Positions 1 to 7,563 of a DNA stretch of 38,402 bases are shown here, piece by piece; the stretch's first letter is position 1, and every line of letters begins with the position of its first letter. The notes beneath the pieces were generated by a model. That model had not been told where the DNA came from, made no database searches, and saw only the letters and a program-made list of their open reading frames with translations. The DNA comes from JAVXNW01 sp036645575 (lineage in GTDB: Bacteria > Bacillota > Clostridia > Christensenellales > Aristaeellaceae): contig JAVXNW010000010.1 in the NCBI GenBank assembly GCA_036645575.1, positions 1 through 38,402 on the forward strand. The letters run 5' to 3'. The position numbers were made by a program, and so were the translations under genes.

Positions 1-38
1 GCGACCGGCCTGCGCGGCCGGACTGCGCAAGGCTTGAA

Positions 39-89
39 GCCTTGACCACATGCGCGCTCGCGCGGGCGCTGCCTTGACCACATGCGCGC
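39..89. repeat. 19-bp direct repeat upstream of leuA
   Basis: The same 19 bases (GCCTTGACCACATGCGCGC) occur at 39-57 and 71-89, a 32-bp period. They are followed by a CG-rich inverted repeat around 84-105. The leuA ribosome-binding site AGGAGGA lies at 114-120. Only 125 bp of upstream DNA is visible, so a promoter or leader may lie outside the window. I see no T-box motif in what is present. Confidence 0.8.
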
Positions 90-125
90 GCGCTCTCGCG
101 CGCGCAGAACGACAGGAGGATCACG

Positions 126-1826
126 ATGAATCCATCGTATAAAAAATATATTCCCTTTAAACCACTCGCGCTCACGCAGCGCAAGTGGCCTGCGGCGCGC
201 GTTGACCGCGCCCCTACCTGGTGCTCCGTCGATCTGCGCGACGGCAATCAGGCGCTCGTCGAACCCATGAACCTCGAGGAGAAACTCGCCTTCTTTGAGG
301 GACTCGTCTCTATGGGCTTTAAAGAGATCGAGATCGGCTTTCCCTCCGCTTCACAGGTCGAGTTCGACTTCGCCCGCGCACTGATCGAGCAAAACATGAT
401 CCCCGACGACGTGACCGTGCAGGTGCTCACCCAGGCGCGCGAACACCTGATCCGCCGCACCTTCGACGCCATCGACGGCGCGAAACACGTGATCCTCCAC
501 CTCTACAACAATACCTCGCCCTTTTTCCGCCAGGTCGTCTACAAAACCGACGTGCCCGGCATTATCGCCATGGCGACCGAGGGCGCTAAGACCATCCTGC
601 GCCTTGCACGCGCGCGCCCCGACGCCGGCGCGAGCGTGCGCTATGAGTACTCCCCCGAGGGCTTTTCCGCGACCGAGCCCGACAACGCCGTGCGCGTTTG
701 CTTAGCAATGCTCGACGCCTTCGAGGCTACCCCCGCAAGGCCGCTCATCCTCAACCTCCCCGCTACCGTCGAAGTGGCCTCGCCCAACAACTACGCCGAT
801 CAGGTCGAGTACTTTATAAACCACATCGGCCGCAACCGCGACTATATCCTCTCCGTTCACCCGCACAACGACCGGGGCACCGGCGTCGCCAGCGCCGAAA
901 TGGCGATGCTCGCCGGCGCGCAACGCGTCGAGGGCACCCTCTTCGGCAACGGCGAGCGCACCGGCAACTGCGATCTGGTCACGCTGGCGCTCAACCTCTA
1001 CACACAGGGCGTCGATCCTGGCCTCGACTTTACCCACCTGAACCGGATCAAGGCGCTCTATCAGCGCTGCACCAAGATGCGCATTCACGAGCGCCAGCCC
1101 TACGCGGGCGAGCTGGTCTTTACCGCGTTCTCTGGCTCCCATCAGGACGCCATCAAAAAGGGCTTCGACTACATGCGAAAGCACGACATGCAGATGTGGC
1201 AGATGCCTTACCTGCCCATCGATCCCGACGATCTGGGTCGCGCCTACGAGCCGATCATCCGCATCAACTCCCAGAGCGGCAAGGGCGGCGCGGTTTACCT
1301 GCTCCAAAGCCATTTTGGATACAACCTGCCCAAGGAAATGCACGCGGATTTTGGCGGGGTGGTCAAGGCTGCCGCCGAACGCATGGGCGCCGAACTGTCG
1401 GCCGATCAGCTGCTGCGCATATTCATTGACGAATACGAGGGCGTTCAGTCGCCCTACAAGCTGCTCAGCCACGACATCACCGAGCGCGGCTCCCAAGCGC
1501 ATTCGCTGGTCTCCTTCACCGGCGTGATCGCCTACCGAAACCGCGAATACCCGCTCTCGGGCGCCGGGAACGGCCCCATCGACGCGTTCTTCTCCGCCAT
1601 GCAGGAGGCGCACATCGACGGCTTCACCTTTGCTGGCTATCACGAACACGCCATCGGGCAGGGCTCAAACGCCAAGGCTGTCGCCTACATCGAGCTTAAA
1701 TACCGCGAAAAGTCGGTCTTTGGCGTGGGCATTGAGTCAAACGTCTCCATCGCCTCAATCAAAGGCGTCCTGAGCGCGGTCAATCGCGCACTTCAAGCCG
1801 AGGAGGGCCTATCGGATGATACTTAA
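126..1826 (+). CDS. leuA: 2-isopropylmalate synthase, type 2
   Basis: Condenses acetyl-CoA with 2-oxoisovalerate to 2-isopropylmalate, the first committed step of leucine synthesis, in the cytosol. The 566-residue length and N-terminus match the longer type-2 family rather than the ~510-residue enterobacterial type. The TIM-barrel motifs are intact: DLRDGNQAL (36-44; substrate and metal binding), HPHNDRGTG (245-253; metal histidines) and GNGERTGN (274-281). The last ~130 residues form the regulatory LeuA dimer domain that gives leucine feedback in the family. The start is fixed by AGGAGGA five bases before the ATG. No other leu gene lies nearby; the 3' end overlaps the AEC transporter gene by 11 bases, so the two are probably co-translated. 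The related citramalate and homocitrate synthases fit less well. Confidence 0.93.
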   Translation: MNPSYKKYIPFKPLALTQRKWPAARVDRAPTWCSVDLRDGNQALVEPMNLEEKLAFFEGLVSMGFKEIEIGFPSASQVEFDFARALIEQNMIPDDVTVQVLTQAREHLIRRTFDAIDGAKHVILHLYNNTSPFFRQVVYKTDVPGIIAMATEGAKTILRLARARPDAGASVRYEYSPEGFSATEPDNAVRVCLAMLDAFEATPARPLILNLPATVEVASPNNYADQVEYFINHIGRNRDYILSVHPHNDRGTGVASAEMAMLAGAQRVEGTLFGNGERTGNCDLVTLALNLYTQGVDPGLDFTHLNRIKALYQRCTKMRIHERQPYAGELVFTAFSGSHQDAIKKGFDYMRKHDMQMWQMPYLPIDPDDLGRAYEPIIRINSQSGKGGAVYLLQSHFGYNLPKEMHADFGGVVKAAAERMGAELSADQLLRIFIDEYEGVQSPYKLLSHDITERGSQAHSLVSFTGVIAYRNREYPLSGAGNGPIDAFFSAMQEAHIDGFTFAGYHEHAIGQGSNAKAVAYIELKYREKSVFGVGIESNVSIASIKGVLSAVNRALQAEEGLSDDT

Positions 1827-2751
1827 CGCGGTCTTTGTCGTCCTGTCGATTTTCCTGTTGATCGGATGCGGGATGCTGCTGAACAAGCTTGGCTGGATCG
1901 ACGAATCCGGCGCAAAATTGCTTACCCGGCTCACCGTCAACGTGGGCATGGCCGGCCTTGTCGTCAACAACATGCTGACCGAATTTTCAAAATCTAGCCT
2001 CCTTGCGAGCGTGGGCGGCATCGGCGTGAGCTACCTATCGATGCTGCTCACCCTCGCGGCCGGCTGGCTTGCGGCGCGCCTCTTTAAGATCGAGCCCAAT
2101 CGGCGCGGCGCTTTTATCACCATGTTCGGCTTTTCTAACGCCGTCTTTATCGGCTTGCCCGTCGCCGTCGCGCTTTTTGGCGAGCAGGTGACGCCCTTTG
2201 CCCTCATCTACTACATCGCCAACACCAGCCTGTTTTGGTCGCTCGGCAATGCGCTCCTCGCGCGCGACGCGGGCGTCAAGGGGAAATTTCAGCTGAAAAA
2301 GCTGTTTCCAATCCCGCTCATCGCCTTTGTCGCCTGCATCTTCATGCTGCTGTTTAACCTCACATTGCCCGATTTCCTGCTGGATACGGCGGGGTATCTG
2401 GGCAATATGGTGACGCCGCTGTCGCTGATCTACACCGGCCACATCATCATGCGCATGATCCGGGATAAGCAGGTCAAGTGGCGCAAAGGCTATGGCGGGA
2501 TGCTGCTGGGCAGGTTCTTGGTCGCGCCGGCGTTTCTGCTCCTCGCAAGTGTCGTCTTCCCGATCCCCTCCGTCATGCGCGGCGCGCTGTTCATTCAGGC
2601 TTCTATGCCGGTGATGGCGCAGACCACCATTGTGGCCGGCGAGCACGGCGCCGACGCGGAGTACATCGCGGGCGGCATTGCGCTCTCAACCGCGCTGTCG
2701 ATATTGACCATTCCCGCCTACATGGCGTTTCTCGCGCGCCTACCATGGTAG
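1816..2751 (+). CDS. AEC-family (auxin efflux carrier type) transporter
   Basis: Integral membrane protein of 311 residues with about ten hydrophobic segments, of the bacterial AEC/MdcF-like secondary transporter family. Family hallmarks visible are the GFSNAVFIGLP segment near the middle of the N-terminal half (about 104-114) and the C-terminal segment QASMPVMAQTTIVA followed by a hydrophobic stretch. Family members move small organic acids (malate, malonate and similar) or amino-acid-like anions. The specific substrate here is unknown. The gene starts inside the end of leuA, with AGGAGG at 1801-1806, which suggests coupling to leucine synthesis. Export of a keto or hydroxy acid, or uptake of a precursor, is a reasonable inference but not shown. 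Confidence 0.85.
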   Translation: MILNAVFVVLSIFLLIGCGMLLNKLGWIDESGAKLLTRLTVNVGMAGLVVNNMLTEFSKSSLLASVGGIGVSYLSMLLTLAAGWLAARLFKIEPNRRGAFITMFGFSNAVFIGLPVAVALFGEQVTPFALIYYIANTSLFWSLGNALLARDAGVKGKFQLKKLFPIPLIAFVACIFMLLFNLTLPDFLLDTAGYLGNMVTPLSLIYTGHIIMRMIRDKQVKWRKGYGGMLLGRFLVAPAFLLLASVVFPIPSVMRGALFIQASMPVMAQTTIVAGEHGADAEYIAGGIALSTALSILTIPAYMAFLARLPW

Positions 2752-2811
2752 CCGCAACACAATGCGCTACTTCAAGATAGGACAACAAAAAGAAGGAGTA
2801 TTTTTTCAAAA

Positions 2812-4362
2812 ATGATTACCAACACGCGCATTCTGGTGACCGATCACACGCAGCCGCATCACAATCTTGCGATTGAGGACGCGCTTTTGCACACGCTTCC
2901 GGCGGGGCAGGCGCTCCTGTTTCTGTGGCAGAACAAGCACACCGTGGTCATTGGCGCGGGTCAGAACGCCTGGCGCGAATGCAACACAGAGCTACTTGAG
3001 AAGGAGGGCGGTACGCTTGCGCGCCGCTCCACCGGGGGCGGTGCGGTGTACCATGACATGGGCAACCTGAACTTTTCCTTTATCGTGCCGCGCGCGGATT
3101 ACGACGTCGCGCGCCAGCTGAAGGTGGTGCTCAACGCCGTGCGCGCCTTGGGCATTGACGCGCAGGCGTCGGGGCGCAACGACCTGACCGTGGACGGGCG
3201 CAAGTTTTCCGGCAACGCGTTTCGCCTACTCAAGGAGAGCGCGCTGCATCATGGGACGCTGCTTGTTTCCATTGACATGGCGCTTGTCGGGCGCTACCTC
3301 AACGTCTCCCAAGAGAAGTTAAAGGCCAAGGGCGTCAAGAGCGTGCCCGCCCGCGTGACCAATCTGGGAGATCTTGCGCCGGTTACGATCGAAAGCATGA
3401 GAGACGCGATGATCTCGGCCTTCTGCGCGGAATACGGCGCGGCGCCGGTCGAGTCGATCGATCAGGCGCACATCCCCGGCCTTGCGGAGATGATCGAAAA
3501 ATACGACGGCTGGGCGTGGAACTACGGCGCGTCGCCGGTGGGCGACCTGCACATGGAGCGGCGCTTTTCTTGGGGCGCGGTCGAGCTGATCGCGCAGGTC
3601 AAGTCAGGCGTACTCACCCACGTCTCGGTCTTTACCGACGCGATGGACGAGACGCTGCGCGAGCGGCTGAGCGCCGCCCTTGAGGGATGCCCCTACCGTC
3701 ACCACGCGATGGCCGAGCGCGTGGACGCCATCGACCGCGACGTGGCCGACTGGCTGGGCGGGCGCGGCACCATCCGGGAGTTGACGCTCGACGAGATTCG
3801 GGCGATCTACCGCGACCGCATGCCAGACGACTTTCCCCCGAACGAGATCAGGCCGCTATGGACCCTTGAAAACCTGGTCGCGCAGGGCGTATACCCCTGC
3901 TACGGCTATATCGTCGCGGGCGAGATCGTGGCCTACGCCTTTTGCGTGCATGGACGCAAGCAGAAAAGCGCGCTATTGGACTACTTCGCGGTGGACGCGC
4001 GCCTGCGCGGGCAGGGCATCGGCGGGAAATTCCTGCCCGGCTTTGCGGCAAAGCTCAAGGAGCGCGGGGTTCAGCAGATGCTGCTTGAGGTCGAGCGGAT
4101 CGAGAGCGCCAAGGACGAGACGGAAGAAACGGTGCGCAGGCTCCGGGTGCACTTTTACGAAAAGCACGGCTGCGTCATGACCGGCGTCGAGTCCAAGGTC
4201 TTTGGCGTCGATTACAGCGCCATTGCCCTTGGCAATGTGGCCGAGGACGAGCAGCTTGCCCAAGACCTTTTGGACATCTACGCCATCACCACCCACGGCC
4301 TCATCAAGGACCCTGTCCTCTTCGACCAAAAGGTTCAGGTGTGGGTCACGGAAGAAGATTGA
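2812..4362 (+). CDS. lplA: Lipoate-protein ligase A fused to a GNAT acetyltransferase
   Basis: Residues 1-~330 are a complete lipoate-protein ligase A, which adenylates lipoate and transfers it to a lysine of lipoyl domains (E2 subunits, GcvH). Motifs: RRSTGGGAVYHDMGNLNFSF (71-90), GRNDLTVDGRKFSGNAF (121-137) with the catalytic-type lysine 131, HHGTLL (146-151), then the small C-terminal accessory domain. LplA usually ends near 330 residues, but this frame continues to 516. The extra ~180 residues look like a GNAT domain, with the acetyl-CoA pyrophosphate loop RLRGQGIGG (397-405) after a typical strand (LLDYFAVDA) and a HFYEKHGC segment as in GNAT C-termini. The ribosome-binding site AAGGAG (2793-2798) has a rather long 13-base spacer. 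No lipoylated enzyme is encoded nearby. The ligase call is firm; the acyl acceptor of the GNAT domain is unknown. Confidence 0.88.
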   Translation: MITNTRILVTDHTQPHHNLAIEDALLHTLPAGQALLFLWQNKHTVVIGAGQNAWRECNTELLEKEGGTLARRSTGGGAVYHDMGNLNFSFIVPRADYDVARQLKVVLNAVRALGIDAQASGRNDLTVDGRKFSGNAFRLLKESALHHGTLLVSIDMALVGRYLNVSQEKLKAKGVKSVPARVTNLGDLAPVTIESMRDAMISAFCAEYGAAPVESIDQAHIPGLAEMIEKYDGWAWNYGASPVGDLHMERRFSWGAVELIAQVKSGVLTHVSVFTDAMDETLRERLSAALEGCPYRHHAMAERVDAIDRDVADWLGGRGTIRELTLDEIRAIYRDRMPDDFPPNEIRPLWTLENLVAQGVYPCYGYIVAGEIVAYAFCVHGRKQKSALLDYFAVDARLRGQGIGGKFLPGFAAKLKERGVQQMLLEVERIESAKDETEETVRRLRVHFYEKHGCVMTGVESKVFGVDYSAIALGNVAEDEQLAQDLLDIYAITTHGLIKDPVLFDQKVQVWVTEED

Positions 4363-4363
4363 T

Positions 4364-4395
4364 CTAGGGAAGCGCTGATTGATGGGGTTCCCTAG
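4364..4395. repeat. Short dispersed element, CTAGGGAA...TTCCCTAG ends
   Basis: A 32-bp stretch begins CTAGGGAAGCGCTGATT and ends TTCCCTAG, giving perfect 8-bp terminal inverted repeats at 4364-4371 and 4388-4395. The same end sequence occurs at 17273, 25583 (partial) and 27629-27711 (83-bp version). It lies just after the lplA stop codon. It looks like an internally deleted miniature element; no transposase is visible. Confidence 0.65.
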
Positions 4396-4427
4396 ACGCG
4401 AATTGTTATAGGAAAAATCAGGCAAAA

Positions 4428-4471
4428 GGGGGCTACCTCACGGGCGAGGCAGTCCCCTTGATGCTATTTTT
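4428..4471. terminator. Bidirectional intrinsic terminator between convergent genes
   Basis: The arms at 4428-4439 and 4446-4457 pair over 12 positions with one mismatch and one G-T wobble around a 6-base loop. A T-rich run follows on the plus strand (CTATTTTT). Read on the minus strand, the hairpin is also followed by T-rich sequence. It sits between lplA (plus) and the DUF4432 gene (minus) and probably serves both. Confidence 0.75.
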
Positions 4472-4541
4472 GGGACGCGGCGCGCTTCGGCTTCTACGGC
4501 TTTGGGGCGCGCTTTGGGTTTCCCATGCGCTCACGCCCGCC

Positions 4542-5615
4542 TTACCACGCGATTCCGAGCGAGGCGCAGAAGCATTGGGCTTGATGCTCGTTTTCCAGAA
4601 TGCCGATCTCAAGGCGGGTCTCGAGGGATTCATACGGGGCAAGCGTCTGGATCTCGCCGCTTGCGCGGGCGGCCGTCCGGCCGATTGGCGTGCAGGTTGC
4701 GGGCAGAATGCCAAGTGCATAGTCGCCCGAACGCATGCACTTCCAGATAATCAGCCGACGCAGCACCTGCTTTGGAAACCGGACGTACAGGCCAAAGCCC
4801 AAGCGCGGATTGTACAGCGCCGCGCCGGTTTCGCCATGCGCGTCGGCGGCCAGCGTCAGCGCATACAGGTATTCCTGATTGCCATCCTCGGGCGCGGTCA
4901 TCCGGTCATACGCCGCGTCGTTTTTGCGCGTATGCTCGCTCATTGGCGCAAGGCGCTCGACCGGCGCGAGCAGGCGCGCCCCTTCGTCAAGCAGCGGATA
5001 CCCAAGGTTCATGTGGTACAGAAGCATCAGCGCCTCTTTTTCGCAGCTTTGGTTCTCAATCGTATCGCGGATGGTCAGGCGGGTATCCCCGATATGCGCG
5101 CAAATCTCACGGTGCAAAAGCAAATTGCGCCCGAAAAAGGCGCTGTCGCGCACGTCGCCCGATATGCGCGCGTCGCAGTCGTCGCCCCGCCACGCGACCT
5201 GCGCGCACAGGTTGTCCGCCGGCGTGTTTTTGAGCGAGCCGTGCGCGTAGTGGTAGTTGTCTTCGTCCTCGCAGTACATGCCCACGTTGCTCAGCCCTGC
5301 GGTGTACAAAAAGCCCGCGCCCAGCGTGTAGCGATAGGCCAGCCCCTGCTCGTCGGCCAAAAAGGGCGAGTGAAGGCCCGCCTTGCTGACAAAGCCGAGC
5401 GAAATTCCGCGATAATGCAGGTCGATCAAGTCGAGGCCCTTCGAGGGACAGACTTGGTAGCTCAGGCCGCTGGCCAGGTCGACCTGAAGCACCTGCGTCA
5501 GCTGTTCCTTGCCGCCGGTCAGCAGCACGGGGCGAATGCCAAAGGCTTGGGAAGGGTCGCCGGTCAGGCGTAGAAATTGCGCCTTGGTCAGAAAGACGCC
5601 ATGGATGGTGGGCAT
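4542..5615 (-). CDS. DUF4432 / aldose 1-epimerase-like protein
   Basis: A 357-residue cytosolic protein of the DUF4432 branch of the galactose-mutarotase fold, which binds sugars and in characterised relatives interconverts anomers. Family features include GLDLIDLHYRGISLGFVSKA near the N-terminus, the GAGFLYTAGLSNVG segment, the YAHGSLKNTPA segment and the HMNLGYPLLDEGARL segment. The reading frame is open upstream to 5924, but the start at 5615 (protein MPTIHGVFL) is preferred: it has AGGAGGAA just upstream, lies below a consensus promoter, and avoids overlap with the divergent regulator gene. It faces the LacI-type gene and probably belongs to the same sugar regulon. Exact substrate unknown. 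Confidence 0.82.
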   Translation of the reverse strand: MPTIHGVFLTKAQFLRLTGDPSQAFGIRPVLLTGGKEQLTQVLQVDLASGLSYQVCPSKGLDLIDLHYRGISLGFVSKAGLHSPFLADEQGLAYRYTLGAGFLYTAGLSNVGMYCEDEDNYHYAHGSLKNTPADNLCAQVAWRGDDCDARISGDVRDSAFFGRNLLLHREICAHIGDTRLTIRDTIENQSCEKEALMLLYHMNLGYPLLDEGARLLAPVERLAPMSEHTRKNDAAYDRMTAPEDGNQEYLYALTLAADAHGETGAALYNPRLGFGLYVRFPKQVLRRLIIWKCMRSGDYALGILPATCTPIGRTAARASGEIQTLAPYESLETRLEIGILENEHQAQCFCASLGIAW

Positions 5616-5646
5616 TGTGCGGTTCCTCCTCGCAAATGATGGCTCC

Positions 5647-5675
5647 ATTGTAGAGGGCGAAAGGCGGCGTGTCAA
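5647..5675 (-). promoter_or_regulatory. Promoter for the DUF4432 gene
   Basis: On the minus strand TTGACA (5675-5670) and TACAAT (5652-5647) are separated by exactly 17 bases, close to sigma-A consensus. Its -35 box faces that of the divergent regulator promoter with 21 bp between them, so one bound regulator could affect both. Confidence 0.8.
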
Positions 5676-5696
5676 TATCCCGCGAAAAAGAAACGC

Positions 5697-5726
5697 TTGA
5701 CAAAGGGAACAAAAAAAACGTATGAT
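5697..5726 (+). promoter_or_regulatory. Promoter for the LacI-family regulator gene
   Basis: TTGACA (5697-5702) and TATGAT (5721-5726) are separated by 18 bases. Transcription would start near 5733, downstream of the first in-frame ATG codons at 5722 and 5725, so those cannot be used as starts. This supports the later TTG start of the regulator. Confidence 0.78.
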
Positions 5727-5811
5727 GGACAAAAGCGTGTCAAAAGACGGCCTAGGCGGATGGCGCATGGACGCGTCAAATGACATACATAAAAAATGGG
5801 AGGCGTTTTTG

Positions 5812-6843
5812 TTGGTTACGATTGCCGATGTCGCGAAAATGGCGGGCGTATCGGCCATGACCGTTTCGCGCGTCATCAACCACAGCAGCCGCGTGAGCGA
5901 CAAGACGCGCGCGCAGGTGAACAAGGCGATTGAGCTTTTGGACTATCGCCCCAACATGATCGCCAAGGGGTTGGCGACCGGCCACAGCGGGCTCATCGCC
6001 TACGTCATGTCCAACCTATCCGACCCCTTTCACGCGCTGGTCAGCAAGGGCATCGAAAACGCCTGCTTTCCGGCCGGATATACCGTCATCATCTACGACG
6101 CAAGCTCCGACCGGCGCGTGGAGGAGTGCGTCAACATGCTGATTGAGCGCAAGATCGACGGGGCGATATTTCACCACCTCAATATCTCCGAACAGCAAAA
6201 GCGCATGCTTGAATCCAGCAACGTGCGCTGCGTGATGATCGACAACGAGCAGGAGCTTGCGGACATGTGCAGCGTCGATTCGGACAACTATCTGGGCGCG
6301 CGCATGGCCGCGGAACACCTGATTGCGCGCGGGCACCAGAGGATCGAATGCATCAGCGGCTACCTGGGCGGCGCGCAGGTAAACACCGGGGAATACATCG
6401 ACAGCTTCCAGCGCAAGATTTGGCAGGACCGCACGCGGGGCTATCGCGACGTGCTTTGTGAGCATGGCCTCGCGCCCGGCAGGTGCTACGAGGGCAGCGG
6501 CACCGTGCGTCAGGGCTTTTTGCTCGCGCAACACTACGTGCGGGAGATCCTGCGCGCGACGCCAAGACCCACCGCGATCTACTGCGAAAACGACATGCTG
6601 GCGCTGGGCGCGCTGAGCGAACTGCTCGAGATGGGCTTGAAGGTGCCGACCGAAATGGCGATTGTCGGGCACGATGGGCTGGAAATGTCCACCATTTTGT
6701 ACCCGCGCATCACCACGGTCATGCAGCCGCGCTACGAGATGGGCTTTACCGCCGCAGAAAAACTGATGGGCTTGATTTGCGACCGAGCCGCGCCAAGCCG
6801 CACGGTCATGCACTCCGTCCTTTTTGAGGGGGATACCACCTGA
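5812..6843 (+). CDS. LacI/GalR-family transcriptional regulator
   Basis: A 343-residue DNA-binding repressor. The N-terminal helix-turn-helix reads VTIADVAKMAGVSAMTVSRV, the classic LacI-family pattern, followed by the hinge segment and a periplasmic-binding-protein-like effector domain from about residue 60. The C-terminal half has the usual TAIYCENDMLALGAL and ITTVMQPRYEMG segments. I place the start at TTG 5812 (an adjacent TTG at 5809 is also possible): GGGAGG at 5798-5803 is well spaced, the protein then begins exactly as LacI proteins do, and the promoter overlaps the earlier ATGs. The gene is divergent from the epimerase-like gene and precedes the transporter locus, so it probably controls both. 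Effector unknown. Confidence 0.92.
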   Translation: MVTIADVAKMAGVSAMTVSRVINHSSRVSDKTRAQVNKAIELLDYRPNMIAKGLATGHSGLIAYVMSNLSDPFHALVSKGIENACFPAGYTVIIYDASSDRRVEECVNMLIERKIDGAIFHHLNISEQQKRMLESSNVRCVMIDNEQELADMCSVDSDNYLGARMAAEHLIARGHQRIECISGYLGGAQVNTGEYIDSFQRKIWQDRTRGYRDVLCEHGLAPGRCYEGSGTVRQGFLLAQHYVREILRATPRPTAIYCENDMLALGALSELLEMGLKVPTEMAIVGHDGLEMSTILYPRITTVMQPRYEMGFTAAEKLMGLICDRAAPSRTVMHSVLFEGDTT

Positions 6844-6846
6844 CCA

Positions 6847-6918
6847 AAGCCGTCTGGCCGCGACCGACCGAAGCCGCACGGCCTCGGATGGATGAAGCCG
6901 CACGGCTGCGGAGGCCTT
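6847..6918. repeat. Three 24-bp tandem repeats after the regulator gene
   Basis: AAGCCG starts units at 6847, 6871 and 6895, exactly 24 bp apart. The second and third units share AAGCCGCACGGC; the first is diverged. The array starts three bases after the stop codon. I see no gene in 6844-7168; besides this array it holds the hairpin at 6938, the promoter at 7052 and the operator at 7099. Confidence 0.75.
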
Positions 6919-6937
6919 GCGCACGCTGTGAAGGCTT

Positions 6938-6975
6938 GCGAAAATGAGCCGCGCCAATCGATTTTCGCGCTTTTT
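6938..6975 (+). terminator. Probable terminator of the regulator gene
   Basis: GCGAAAAT (6938-6945) pairs perfectly with ATTTTCGC (6961-6968) around a 15-base GC-rich loop, followed by CTTTTT. The stem is AT-rich and the loop long, so efficiency is uncertain. Confidence 0.5.
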
Positions 6976-7051
6976 CGCCCGCTTTCATCCCTTTATCCGG
7001 AAATATGGTTTGACATTTATACACATACTGCCTAAAAATCAAAAAACACCC

Positions 7052-7081
7052 TTGACAAAACAGTGGGCTAGCAAGTATAAT
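7052..7081 (+). promoter_or_regulatory. Strong promoter of the transducer-like/ABC importer gene run
   Basis: TTGACA (7052-7057) and TATAAT (7076-7081), both perfect consensus, are spaced by 18 bases in an AT-rich stretch that stands out from the surrounding GC-rich DNA. The expected transcript start is near 7088, which leaves an ~80-base leader before the first gene. Confidence 0.88.
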
Positions 7082-7098
7082 GTTTATAAACCAATGAA

Positions 7099-7112
7099 TG
7101 TTAGCGGTAACA
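7099..7112. promoter_or_regulatory. LacI/CcpA-type operator (cre-like palindrome)
   Basis: TGTTAGCGGTAACA has perfect 5-bp arms (TGTTA/TAACA) around a central CG, the shape of LacI-family operators. It also fits every position of the Gram-positive catabolite-response consensus TGWNANCGNTNWCA. It lies about 11-24 bases downstream of the predicted transcript start, where bound protein would block elongation. It could be the site of the adjacent regulator, of a CcpA homologue, or both. Confidence 0.8.
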
Positions 7113-7168
7113 CCTCCGCAACTTGTAAAGGTTTTGTTGCGGATGCAAATTGTGAAGGAGTACGCCCG

Positions 7169-7540
7169 ATGGATGGAAAAAACAGCTGGTTTATCGTAGA
7201 CGGATACCGCCCCTTTGCGCAGGCCGGAGCCTGTGACGACTATGCGGGGCACGAGTGCATCATGATTCTCAATTGCAACGAGCAGGACGCGCATTGCTTG
7301 ATCGACGTATATTACGCGGATCGCGATCCGGTGCTGGGCATTGCCTATACGGCCAAGGCGCAGCGCATCAGCGCGTTTCGAACAGGCGACGAGCAGGCGC
7401 TTGGCGGACTAAAGATCCCGGAAAACCTGCAATACTCCCTGCGCATTACCTCCGACGTGGGCGTGATCGTCCAGTACGGCAGGATGGATGTCAACCAAGA
7501 CAATTTGGCCTATATCGCAACGCTGGGTTACGCCCAATAA
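7169..7540 (+). CDS. Anabaena sensory rhodopsin transducer-like protein (ASRT family)
   Basis: A small soluble protein of 123 residues with no signal peptide or membrane segment. It resembles the ASRT family: WFIVDGYRPFAQ near the N-terminus (7-18), then HECIMILNCNEQDAH (28-42), IDVYYADRDPV (45-55) and a C-terminal RITSDVGVIVQYGRMD (92-107) ending in YIATLGYA. In Anabaena the relative works with a sensory rhodopsin, but non-phototrophic members have been proposed to be small-molecule (sugar-like ligand) binding beta-sandwich proteins. The frame is open upstream to 6944, but the start at 7169 has GAAGGAG at 7154-7160 and lies below the promoter and operator. It is the first gene of the importer locus, so a role in sensing or handling the imported compound is inferred. 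Confidence 0.85.
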   Translation: MDGKNSWFIVDGYRPFAQAGACDDYAGHECIMILNCNEQDAHCLIDVYYADRDPVLGIAYTAKAQRISAFRTGDEQALGGLKIPENLQYSLRITSDVGVIVQYGRMDVNQDNLAYIATLGYAQ

Positions 7541-7563
7541 AAAAAGTAGGAGGCTTAAGGAAG

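Noticed and set aside
1..125. T-box leader for leuA
   Set aside because: No specifier stem or T-box sequence in the visible 125 bp; it could lie only upstream of the window.
4458..5573. Long plus-strand open frame (371 codons)
   Set aside because: It is the antisense shadow of the DUF4432 gene, whose conserved family motifs lie on the minus strand; its protein has no recognisable domain.
5616..5924. 103-residue upstream extension of the DUF4432 protein
   Set aside because: It runs through its own promoter and the divergent regulator gene; the start at 5615 has an AGGAGGAA site and fits the family N-terminus.
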